Assembly (NCBI GenBank): GCA_017471765.1
Contig: JAFURT010000005.1
Span: 29,838-93,837, forward strand
Origin: Clostridia bacterium
GTDB taxonomy: Bacteria; Bacillota; Clostridia; Oscillospirales; Acutalibacteraceae
Reading direction: 5' to 3'
DNA: 64,000 nt
Made by a program: the position numbers and the translations under genes
Shown: positions 32,750 through 39,652 of the stretch, piece by piece
Numbering within the stretch: the stretch's first letter is position 1
How the letters are laid out: every line of letters starts with the position of its first letter
The notes under the pieces: model-generated
What the model saw: only the letters and a program-made list of their open reading frames with translations
What the model was told of the DNA's origin: nothing
The model's database searches: none

Positions 32750-33634
32750 ATGCAACGCTTTGACGGACACACCCACCTGCGTGTGTTGGGGGCCGACCCC
32801 GGCCGCCTGCTTTCCCAGCTGGAACAGGCCGGCATGACCGGTGCTTCGGTGATTTCTGTGCCGCCCCCCGGCTACACCATCATGAACACCACCGCCTCCT
32901 ATGAGGAGCGTGTGAGCGACGTACTGGCCTTTACTGCCGCCGCCCCCGACCGGCTGTTCCCCTTGCTGTGGGTGCACCCGGACGAGCCGGATATCAGGCA
33001 AAAGGTGGCGGATGCCGCCGCACGGGGGGTGCGGGGCTTCAAGATGATTTGCAATAATTACTATATTTACGAGGACAAGGCGATGGGGGTGCTGGAGGCG
33101 ATTGCCGCCACCGGCAAGCCGGTGCTGTTCCATTCCGGTATCCTGTGGGATGGGGCGGTATCCTCCAACTACAATAAGCCGGTGAACTGGGAGTGCTGTC
33201 TGGAGATTCCCCACCTGAAATTCGCCCTGGCCCACGTTTCCTGGCCTTGGTGTGACGAAAACCTGGCGCTGTACGGCAAGTTCCTCAATGCCTACACCAA
33301 GCGCCCCGACCTGTCGGTGGAGATGTTTGTGGACATCACCCCCGGCACGCCCCCCATCTACCGTCGGGAGGTGCTGACGAAACTGCATACCATCGGGTAT
33401 GACATTCAGCATAACCTGTTGTTCGGCACGGATGGCCGGGCGGATGACTACAACGGCGACTGGTGCCGCCAGTGGCAGCAGACCGATGACGCCATCTACG
33501 CCGAACTGGGGCTTTCCCCCGAGACGGTGGCCGCCACCTACGGCGGCAACCTGTTGCGGTTCCTTGGTCTGTCGGATGAGGTGGTGTCCCACACGGCACA
33601 GACCGCCGACGGTCGCAAAGAAGCAATAAAATAA
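32750..33634 (+). CDS. Amidohydrolase_2 family metal-dependent hydrolase
   Basis: The 294-residue TIM-barrel protein starts MQRFDGHTHLRV with the HxH metal motif. It continues with LLWVHPDEPD, GFKMICNNYYIYEDK, VLFHSGILWDG, a His in FALAHVSWPW and FGTDGRADD with the catalytic Asp. This fits the Amidohydro_2 family, which contains decarboxylases and lactonases. It lies 11 bases after the GH109-like gene, so the two likely act on the same sugar-derived compound, for example a lactone. Confidence 0.85.
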   Translation: MQRFDGHTHLRVLGADPGRLLSQLEQAGMTGASVISVPPPGYTIMNTTASYEERVSDVLAFTAAAPDRLFPLLWVHPDEPDIRQKVADAAARGVRGFKMICNNYYIYEDKAMGVLEAIAATGKPVLFHSGILWDGAVSSNYNKPVNWECCLEIPHLKFALAHVSWPWCDENLALYGKFLNAYTKRPDLSVEMFVDITPGTPPIYRREVLTKLHTIGYDIQHNLLFGTDGRADDYNGDWCRQWQQTDDAIYAELGLSPETVAATYGGNLLRFLGLSDEVVSHTAQTADGRKEAIK

Positions 33635-33642
33635 TATAGCAA

Positions 33643-33676
33643 GAGCCGGACATCCACGGATGTCCGGCTCATTTTT
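33643..33676 (+). terminator. Terminator of the oxidoreductase-amidohydrolase operon
   Basis: A perfect 12-bp stem (33643-33654 with 33659-33670), loop CACG, followed by ATTTTT. Confidence 0.9.
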
Positions 33677-33678
33677 GG

Positions 33679-34665
33679 TTATTCCACAAGGCGGTCGATA
33701 GCCTGCAACTCCTCGTCGGTAAAGACGGTGTTGTTCAGGGCGGCGATGTTGTCCAGTATCTGCTCCGGCTTGGAGGCACCCACCAGCACACTGGTGACCG
33801 CCCCGTCCCGGAGCACCCAGGCCAGCGCCATCTGGGCCAGGGTCTGCCCACGTCGGGCGGCCAGTTTGTTGAGTTGACGAATCTGCTCCTGCCGGGCAAC
33901 CACGGTGGTCTCCTGCAGGAAGCGGCCGTCGGTGCGGATGCGGCTGTCTGCCGGGATGCCCTCCAGGTAGCGGTCGGTGAGGATGCCTTGCGCCAGGGGG
34001 CTGAAGGCGATGATGCCCTTGCCCAGCCGGGCGGCAGTGTCCTTCAGGCCGTTTTGCTCGATGGTGCGGTCCAGGATGGAATAGCGGTTTTGATTGAGGA
34101 CAAAGGGGCAGTGCAGGTCTTGCAGAATCGCCGTGGCCTTTTCCAGCGTGGGGCCGTCATAGTTGGATAACCCCACATACAGTGCCTTGCCGCTGTGTAC
34201 GGCGTGGGCAAGGGCGCCCATGGTCTCCTCTAAGGGGGTGTTCGGGTCCATGCGGTGGTGGTAGAAGATGTCTACATACTCCAGCCCCATCCGGCGCAGG
34301 CTCTGGTCCAGGCTGGCCAGCAGGTATTTCCGGCTGCCCCAGTCGCCGTAGGGGCCCTCCCACATGGTGTAGCCCGCCTTGGTGCTGATAATCAGCTCAT
34401 CCCGGTAACGCCCCAGCCCATCCCGGAGGATGCGGCCGAAGTTCACCTCGGCGGCGCCGGGTGCCGGGCCGTAGTTGTTGGCCAGGTCAAAGTGGGTGAT
34501 GCCGTTGTCGAAGGCGGTGGTGCACAAGCTTTGCATGGTGGTGTAGTCTGCCTGGTCACCGAAATTGTGCCACAGCCCCAGGGAGACGGCAGGTAGCCGC
34601 AGGCCACTGGCGCCGCACCGGGGATAGGCCATGGTCTGATAGCGTTCAGCGTTTGCCTGATACAT
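33679..34665 (-). CDS. Aldo/keto reductase, YghZ/Kv-beta type
   Basis: The 328-residue TIM-barrel enzyme has the catalytic tetrad pattern: FDLANNYGP (Asp, Tyr), IISTKAGYTMW (Lys), and YHHRMDPNTPLEETM (His). The NADPH-binding end is present in SVLVGASKPEQI. It resembles YghZ, which reduces glyceraldehyde 3-phosphate and methylglyoxal. AAAGGAGG precedes the ATG and a consensus promoter lies upstream, so it should be well expressed. Confidence 0.92.
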   Translation of the reverse strand: MYQANAERYQTMAYPRCGASGLRLPAVSLGLWHNFGDQADYTTMQSLCTTAFDNGITHFDLANNYGPAPGAAEVNFGRILRDGLGRYRDELIISTKAGYTMWEGPYGDWGSRKYLLASLDQSLRRMGLEYVDIFYHHRMDPNTPLEETMGALAHAVHSGKALYVGLSNYDGPTLEKATAILQDLHCPFVLNQNRYSILDRTIEQNGLKDTAARLGKGIIAFSPLAQGILTDRYLEGIPADSRIRTDGRFLQETTVVARQEQIRQLNKLAARRGQTLAQMALAWVLRDGAVTSVLVGASKPEQILDNIAALNNTVFTDEELQAIDRLVE

Positions 34666-34695
34666 AGAAACGCCTCCTTTTAATGTGTTAAGTTC

Positions 34696-34724
34696 ATTAT
34701 ATCCGGCAGGCCGGGACTTGTCAA
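34696..34724 (-). promoter_or_regulatory. Consensus promoter of the aldo/keto reductase gene
   Basis: Minus strand TTGACA (34724-34719), 17-base spacer, TATAAT (34701-34696), a perfect match to the sigma-A consensus. Confidence 0.85.
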
Positions 34725-34778
34725 TCGGGTGCTGTCGGGTGACAAATGCAGAAAACCGATTATTTTTTTATAAACCCC

Positions 34779-34807
34779 TTTATTTTTTCCGGCTGATGTG
34801 CTATACT
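34779..34807 (+). promoter_or_regulatory. Promoter of the structured leader RNA
   Basis: TATACT at 34802-34807 with a weak -35 (TTTATT, 34779-34784) and 17-base spacing. It would start RNA at about 34813-34815, exactly at the first base of the helix described next. Confidence 0.55.
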
Positions 34808-34812
34808 AACCG

Positions 34813-34961
34813 TGCCACACAATCACATATTATCCAAAAACGGGAAAATACTTTGGTAAAAAGTGTTTTCTCTCTTTACTCATCCCGTTTTTGGAAGAGA
34901 TTGTGTGGCAACAATGAGGGATTGCGCTTTTTCGGTGCGTCCCTCTGGGGCGCACTTTTTT
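34813..34961 (+). ncRNA. Candidate structured leader RNA with terminator
   Basis: Inverted repeats build three stacked helices: 34813-34824 with 34899-34910 (12 bp, perfect), 34833-34844 with 34884-34895 (12 bp, perfect), and 34845-34854 with 34860-34869 (10 bp, one G-U). An asymmetric 14-base bulge lies at 34870-34883. Next is an intrinsic terminator: 34935-34943 with 34947-34955 (one G-U) and T6. GAGGGA at 34916-34921 can pair with TCCCTC at 34940-34945, which is part of the terminator stem, so an antiterminator is possible. It precedes the lipoprotein gene by about 20 bases and is either a cis-regulator or a free small RNA. It does not match a riboswitch that I recognise. Confidence 0.6.
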
Positions 34962-34981
34962 ATTTTGAGGAGGAAAAAGAG

Positions 34982-35416
34982 ATGAAAAAAGGAATCAAAA
35001 AACTGGCATTGTTTCTGGCGGTGGTTGTGTGCTTTTGCAGCGCTTCCGGCTGCGGTCTCGACCTGGGGGACGGTTTTCTCAGCACAAGCGTTGCGGACGG
35101 GGATAACCTGCCCATAGAGGATGCTGCCACAACGACCACGGCCACCACAACGACCACGACTACGACAACCACGACCACGACAACCACGACAACCACAACG
35201 ACCACGACAACCAAAATGACTACGACCACCACCCGGGTCGTCACCACCACCCTCCGGTATACCGGGGACGATGTGGCTGTGGAGATGGTATGGGTGCCTA
35301 GCTCCGGCTCGAAATACCACAGCCGTTCCGGGTGTAGCAACATGAAAAATCCCACCCGGGTGACAAAGGAGCAGGCCATCAACATGGGCTATACGCCGTG
35401 CAAAAAGTGTTATTAA
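34982..35416 (+). CDS. Polythreonine-linker lipoprotein with a C-terminal Cys/His motif
   Basis: The 144-residue protein has a lipoprotein signal peptide ending in the lipobox SASGC (Cys 22). A short acidic part follows, then a threonine stretch of almost unbroken Thr (about residues 50-80), and a folded C-terminal part with YHSRSGCSNM...GYTPCKKC. This YHxxxC plus PCxxC motif occurs at the end of many Firmicute surface proteins and may bind metal. GAGGAGG precedes ATG 34982; the frame continues upstream but there it overlaps the leader RNA. The linker would hold the domain away from the membrane and could be O-glycosylated. Function unknown. Confidence 0.85.
   Translation: MKKGIKKLALFLAVVVCFCSASGCGLDLGDGFLSTSVADGDNLPIEDAATTTTATTTTTTTTTTTTTTTTTTTTTTTKMTTTTTRVVTTTLRYTGDDVAVEMVWVPSSGSKYHSRSGCSNMKNPTRVTKEQAINMGYTPCKKCY
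35131..35232 (+). repeat. ACN trinucleotide tract encoding polythreonine
   Basis: A run of ACA/ACG/ACC/ACT codons with mixed third bases. Such a tract can change length by slippage, though the mixed codons reduce that. The opposite strand shows a Val-rich open frame, which is an artefact of the tract. Confidence 0.9.
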
Positions 35417-35456
35417 CCGTTCTGAAAAATGCGGCGTAAAAAAGCAAGAAAAACCG

Positions 35457-35485
35457 TTGCATTTGCGGCATGGAGGTGCTATAAT
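35457..35485 (+). promoter_or_regulatory. Promoter of the HAD phosphatase - serine hydrolase operon
   Basis: TTGCAT at 35457-35462, 17-base spacer, perfect TATAAT at 35480-35485. Confidence 0.75.
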
Positions 35486-35505
35486 CCCTCTAAAGAGGTG
35501 AGTGT

Positions 35506-36189
35506 ATGGGCACAACAAAGGCGGTCATCTTCGATATGGATGGCACGATTCTCGACACCCTGGGGGATTTGGTTTCCTCGGTAAATTATGCGCTGACACA
35601 GCATGGCTACCCCTCCCGAACGGTAAAGGAAATCCGGTCTTTTCTGGGTAATGGCCCAGCCAATCTGATCTGGCGCTCCTGTCCTGCGGGGACATCCCAG
35701 CAGACGGCGGCTCAGGTGCTGACTGACACCTATCTGCCCTACTATGCGGCTCACTGCCGGGACACCACCGCCCCCTATCCCGGCATACAGGCCCTGCTGG
35801 ATACCCTCCGGCAGGCGGGCATCCGGATGGCGGTGGTCTCCAACAAGCAGGAATGTGATGTGGAGGCTCTGCGTCAGCAGTTCTTTGCCGACACCGTCTC
35901 TTTGGCGGTGGGGGATGTGGCCGGTCGGCCGCTGAAGCCGGCCCCTGATGGGGTACTGCTGGCCATGGAACGGCTGGGCGTCACCCCGGAGGAGACCTGG
36001 TTTGTGGGGGATTCCGAGGTGGATGTGCTCACCGCCCGCAACGCCGGCCTGCGCTGTATTGCGGTCACCTGGGGCTTCCGGGATGCTCCGGAGCTGGTGG
36101 CGGCCGGTGCCGATATCCTGGCGGATACGCCGCAACAGGCGGCAGAATACATATTGGGTAAAAGAACAGGAGTGGATGGAAATGGCTGA
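35506..36189 (+). CDS. HAD-family hydrolase, phosphoglycolate phosphatase-like
   Basis: The 227-residue protein has HAD motif I FDMDGTILDT, motif II VVSNK, motif III Lys in RPLKPAPDG, and motif IV GDSEVD. The helical cap between motifs I and II (SFLGNGPANLI) fits Gph, which removes phosphate from 2-phosphoglycolate; other small phosphosugars are possible. AAGAGGTGA precedes the ATG. Its end overlaps the start of the serine hydrolase gene. Confidence 0.9.
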   Translation: MGTTKAVIFDMDGTILDTLGDLVSSVNYALTQHGYPSRTVKEIRSFLGNGPANLIWRSCPAGTSQQTAAQVLTDTYLPYYAAHCRDTTAPYPGIQALLDTLRQAGIRMAVVSNKQECDVEALRQQFFADTVSLAVGDVAGRPLKPAPDGVLLAMERLGVTPEETWFVGDSEVDVLTARNAGLRCIAVTWGFRDAPELVAAGADILADTPQQAAEYILGKRTGVDGNG

Positions 36190-37321
36190 TTTTTCTGCGC
36201 TGAAAGCATATATGGATAGGCTTCCTATTGAGCGAGACCTGCCTGCCGGGGATATCATCGTCTATCATAAAGGGGAGCAGGTGTTCCGCTATCTGGTGGG
36301 CTACGCCGATGGGGCGAAAACCGTACCGCTGGCGGAGGACAACCTGTATATGCTGTATTCCTGCTCCAAGCCCATTACCGTGGCGGCGGCTCTGCAGATG
36401 ATGGAGCGTGGTCTGCTGGGGCTGGATGACCCGGTGATGAAGTATCTGCCGGAATACGCCGACGCCTATGTCATCGAGGATGGCGAGAAGGTGGTGGTGG
36501 GCCACACCATGACGGTGCGACACCTGATGACCATGTCTGCCGGTTTTGATTACAACGTCAATAAGCCGGCAGTGGTGGCCCTCCGGGAGCAGAAGCCGGA
36601 CGCTACCACCCGGGAGATGGTGGCCGCCTTTGTGCAGGAGCCGCTGCAATTCCGCCCCGGCGCACGCTGGGAGTACAGCCTGTGCCTGGATGTGCTGGTG
36701 GCGGTGGCTGAGGTGGCCTGCGGCCAGCGTTTTGGGGAGTATCTGCAGGAGAACATCTTTGCACCGCTGGGGGCGAAGGATATCACCTATTGGCCGGATG
36801 AGGAACAGCGTAGCCGTATTGCCGCCCAGTATGTGTGTACTCAGGATAAGACACTGAAAGAGATTGGAAAGGATACCGGTGGATTCCTGCTGTCCGGACA
36901 GTATGAAAGCGGCGGCGCCGGCCTGTATGCCACCAACGAGGCACTGGGCCGGTTTGTGGCGGCCATGTCCTGTGGCGGTGTGGCCGCCGACGGCACCCGC
37001 ATCCTGCAAGAAAAGTCGGTGGAACTGATGCACACCGAACAGCTTAAGGGCTTTTTGGACAATCCCGGCTACGGCAGCGGTGCCGGCCCCAACTACGGTT
37101 ATGGGCTGGGGGTACGCACGCTGCTCAACCGGAACAACGGCGAGCCCAGTCATGTGGGTGAGTTCGGCTGGGACGGTGCGGCGGGTGCCTATGTACTGAT
37201 GGACCCGGATGCCCAGGTGGGCATCGCCTACTGCCAGCATACCAAGGCTTGGCCGTTTATGTATTGGGGCATCCATAACGAGATGCGTGACCTGGTGTAT
37301 GCCGCACTGGGCGTGCAATAA
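36182..37321 (+). CDS. Beta-lactamase-fold serine hydrolase
   Basis: The 379-residue protein has the class C/esterase fold: SxxK as SCSK in LYSCSKPITVAAAL, then a Tyr motif WEYSLCLD where the usual YxN Asn is replaced by Leu, and a GWDGAAG in place of the KTG/HxG strand. This pattern is typical of beta-lactamase-like esterases and peptidases, not of true beta-lactamases. No signal peptide is seen. ATG 36182 or the in-frame ATG 36176 may start it; AGGAG at 36167-36171 fits the former better. The upstream gene ends inside its first codons. Confidence 0.88.
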   Translation: MADFSALKAYMDRLPIERDLPAGDIIVYHKGEQVFRYLVGYADGAKTVPLAEDNLYMLYSCSKPITVAAALQMMERGLLGLDDPVMKYLPEYADAYVIEDGEKVVVGHTMTVRHLMTMSAGFDYNVNKPAVVALREQKPDATTREMVAAFVQEPLQFRPGARWEYSLCLDVLVAVAEVACGQRFGEYLQENIFAPLGAKDITYWPDEEQRSRIAAQYVCTQDKTLKEIGKDTGGFLLSGQYESGGAGLYATNEALGRFVAAMSCGGVAADGTRILQEKSVELMHTEQLKGFLDNPGYGSGAGPNYGYGLGVRTLLNRNNGEPSHVGEFGWDGAAGAYVLMDPDAQVGIAYCQHTKAWPFMYWGIHNEMRDLVYAALGVQ

Positions 37322-37333
37322 GAACAGACGAAA

Positions 37334-37368
37334 GGGAGTCAGCGGATTGCCGCTGACTCCCCTCTTTT
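37334..37368 (+). terminator. Terminator of the serine hydrolase gene
   Basis: A perfect 12-bp stem (37334-37345 with 37350-37361), loop ATTG, followed by CTCTTTTTTT. It overlaps the 3' end of the convergent acyltransferase gene. Confidence 0.85.
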
Positions 37369-38013
37369 TTTGTAGATGGTATTTTCCGGCACATAGCCCC
37401 GGACGGAGGATAGAGGGTATATCCGGCTCCCCTGGCCGATGACGGTGCCGGGATTGAGCACGGCATTACAGCCTACCTCCACCCGGTCACCCAGTAGGGC
37501 TCCCAGCTTTTTACGCCCGGTGGAAAGGGCAATATCCCCCACCCGGACGCTGACCGGTGTGCGGTCGCTTTTCACATTGGAGGTGACCGCCCCGGCGCCC
37601 AGATGGGCCATGTATCCCAGGATGGAATCTCCCACATAGTTGTAGTGGGGCACCTGCACGCCGTCGAACAGGATGGCGTTTTTTAGCTCCGTGGAATTGC
37701 CCACCACCGCCCCTTCGCCTACGATGGCCACCCCCCGGATAAAGGCGCCGTGCCGGATTTCCGCATGGGGGCCGAGGATGACCGCATCCCCTAAAAAGGC
37801 AGTGGGGGCGACGGTGGCAGTGGGGTGAATCCATACCCCCGGCCGGGGCTGTTCGTAGGTAGTCAGTGTGGCCCCGGCGGCCAGGATATACTCCTTCAGA
37901 CCGTCCAGTGCCTCCCAGGGGTAGCGCACCCGGGTCAGCAGGGGGGCGGCCAGGGTGTGCCGCAGAGAAAACAGTGTTTGGGCAGTTAGTTCGGGGATGG
38001 GGTACCGTATCAT
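37339..38013 (-). CDS. Left-handed beta-helix acyl/nucleotidyltransferase-like protein
   Basis: The 224-residue protein consists largely of hexapeptide repeats (VWIHPTATVAPTAFLGDAVILGPHAEIRHGAFIRG, then VGEGAVVGNSTELKN and LGDRVEVGCNAVLNPGTVIGQGSRIYPLSSV). It resembles the C-terminal part of GlmU and related UDP-sugar proteins, but has no pyrophosphorylase domain. An N-terminal helix precedes the coil. AAAAGGAGG is upstream of the ATG. A role in amino-sugar acylation is plausible, but the substrate is not indicated by neighbours. Confidence 0.82.
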   Translation of the reverse strand: MIRYPIPELTAQTLFSLRHTLAAPLLTRVRYPWEALDGLKEYILAAGATLTTYEQPRPGVWIHPTATVAPTAFLGDAVILGPHAEIRHGAFIRGVAIVGEGAVVGNSTELKNAILFDGVQVPHYNYVGDSILGYMAHLGAGAVTSNVKSDRTPVSVRVGDIALSTGRKKLGALLGDRVEVGCNAVLNPGTVIGQGSRIYPLSSVRGYVPENTIYKKRGESAAIR

Positions 38014-38083
38014 AGGCTGTGCCTCCTTTTCTGCCAGTATAGCGAGTGCGGTGGGGAATGTCTACCAACCACCGGTTGCTTTT

Positions 38084-38425
38084 TTACGGCAAGGGCTGTT
38101 GCTGTTCCACCCATGTCCACAGCCGGACAGCACCATCCGCCTCCTGTTGCAGAAGCACCAGTGTGGCACGGATACCCGGGGGGAGCAGAGCAGAAACGCC
38201 CTGCCATTCCCGGTCGGTCAACAGCCGGATGGCCTGCCCGGTGTCGGTGTGGGTGAGGGTGGGCCGCCCCTCTTCCAGCGAGAAGGCCATGTTCGGGTCA
38301 GCCTGGCCATAGACGGTCTGCCGGATATTGCACTCGATGAGCAGAAACAGGGGCCCCAGCCCCAGCACGCACACCGTCAGGATAAAGGCGGTGAGCAGGG
38401 CGGCGAATTTACGCATGTTTCCCAT
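38084..38425 (-). CDS. Secreted or membrane-anchored small protein, unknown
   Basis: The 113-residue protein has a strong N-terminal hydrophobic segment (about 7-29) after a short basic start, then a soluble part with no recognised motif. AAGGAGACACT precedes the ATG. It lies directly downstream of spoIIP in the same direction with only 17 bases between, which suggests an accessory role in the same sporulation process; this is inference from position. Confidence 0.7.
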   Translation of the reverse strand: MGNMRKFAALLTAFILTVCVLGLGPLFLLIECNIRQTVYGQADPNMAFSLEEGRPTLTHTDTGQAIRLLTDREWQGVSALLPPGIRATLVLLQQEADGAVRLWTWVEQQQPLP

Positions 38426-38442
38426 AGTGTCTCCTTATGCAG

Positions 38443-39564
38443 TCAGGCCAGCAGGTCTGCCAGGGTCTGCCCCAGCAGTTGGCCGGCATAGACGGCCTCC
38501 TCCACCGTGTTGCCCTCGCTGCCCACCTCCACCAGCACCCAGCCGGTGCTGAGATGCTGGTTATACCGGCTGGCCACCGTGTTCAGCGGGCGCATCAGGT
38601 CAGGGCTCAGCTTGCCCAGCGCCTGTTGCAGATGGGTGGAAAAGGTGAGGTTTTGCTCCCACTCCGGATGAGGCAGAGCACCGGTGCTGACCACCCCGGT
38701 GATAAGCATCATTTGCGCCGCCTTCCGTCCGTTGACCACAGCGGTGGGCTTGACCAGGGTAGTGTCCCCCTGCAGGATGGCGTCCCGGTGTATGTCCAGC
38801 ACCACCCGGATGGAGGGGTATTGCTTGAGATAGGTCTCCGCTGTGGCGGCAGAGCGTGTGTAAGCGCCGGAATAGATGGGCGAGTCATGGACGGTGGTGT
38901 CGTGGATAGCGGTGATGCCGGCCTGTTCCAGCACCAGCCGGATGGCCTCCCCGGCGGCGCAGACATTGCGGCTGTGGTCCTCGGTGCGGTTGCGGTCACC
39001 TTCGTTATAATACCCCGCATCGTACTGCATATACCCCTCGGTGGTGTGGGTGTGGAGAATCAGCACCTGGGGGGCATCGGTATCCGTCCATTTCACCGAC
39101 AGTGTGCGGTTGAGTGCCGCCCGGATGTCCACGGACGTCCCACTGCGGTTTAGGGTGGCGATGCCGTTTTTGCGGGTGTCTCCGGTGTCCATGGTTTGGG
39201 TGACCACCTTGCCGCCGTTCCCCTTTTCCCCCGGCGGCGAGATCATGCTGACCGATGGGGCGGGGAGAGGGGCGGCAGTCTGCACGTTCAGGTCCGGGTA
39301 GGTCTCACCGCCGGGTGTAGGGATGTCCTCCGCAGAGGGCGGTGTCATAGCCGGGGCCGAGGAGGTTCCCTCTGCTGTCAGCCGGTCACCCAGCAGGGAG
39401 ACGGCGGTTTGGGGCTGTTGCAGTCCTGCTACCGTCAGACCAAGCTGTTGTCCCAGGGCGATCCAGTTCACCGGTAGGGCCAGAAGCAGGAGGGCCACCG
39501 CTCCGGCCGCCGTTACACGGAGAGCCAGCTTTATTCCACGTTGTTGCCGTTTTCGTTTGTTCAT
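38443..39564 (-). CDS. spoIIP: Stage II sporulation protein P (SpoIIP)
   Basis: The 373-residue protein has an N-terminal membrane segment (about 12-32), a Thr/Pro-rich linker, and the SpoIIP amidase/endopeptidase domain with LILHTHTTEGYMQYDAGYYN, RNVCAAGEAIRLVLEQAG, and VVLDIHRDAI. SpoIIP digests septal peptidoglycan in the engulfment step of sporulation together with SpoIID and SpoIIM. GGGGTGA precedes ATG 39564. It is the clearest evidence in the window for an endospore-forming lineage, although many gut Clostridia keep such genes. Confidence 0.95.
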   Translation of the reverse strand: MNKRKRQQRGIKLALRVTAAGAVALLLLALPVNWIALGQQLGLTVAGLQQPQTAVSLLGDRLTAEGTSSAPAMTPPSAEDIPTPGGETYPDLNVQTAAPLPAPSVSMISPPGEKGNGGKVVTQTMDTGDTRKNGIATLNRSGTSVDIRAALNRTLSVKWTDTDAPQVLILHTHTTEGYMQYDAGYYNEGDRNRTEDHSRNVCAAGEAIRLVLEQAGITAIHDTTVHDSPIYSGAYTRSAATAETYLKQYPSIRVVLDIHRDAILQGDTTLVKPTAVVNGRKAAQMMLITGVVSTGALPHPEWEQNLTFSTHLQQALGKLSPDLMRPLNTVASRYNQHLSTGWVLVEVGSEGNTVEEAVYAGQLLGQTLADLLA

Positions 39565-39607
39565 ATTATCACCCCTATAGCCTATGCGGACAAGAGGCGA
39601 AATATGA

Positions 39608-39641
39608 AAAACAGGCATGACGGATTTTCCGTCATGCCTGT
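39608..39641 (-). terminator. Terminator of mnmE
   Basis: Perfect 14-bp stem (39628-39641 with 39611-39624), three-base loop, then TTTTTCAT on the minus strand. Confidence 0.9.
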
Positions 39642-39652
39642 AGCTGTATTGG

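Noticed and set aside
34813-34910. 6S RNA, SRP RNA or T-box as identity of the leader RNA
   Set aside because: Length is about half of 6S RNA, the SRP tip motif (GGAAGG/AGCAGC type) is missing, and no T-box sequence or specifier loop is seen.
34960-35385. A valine-rich open frame opposite the polythreonine gene
   Set aside because: It is only the complement of the ACN repeat (GTN codons) and has no start signal.
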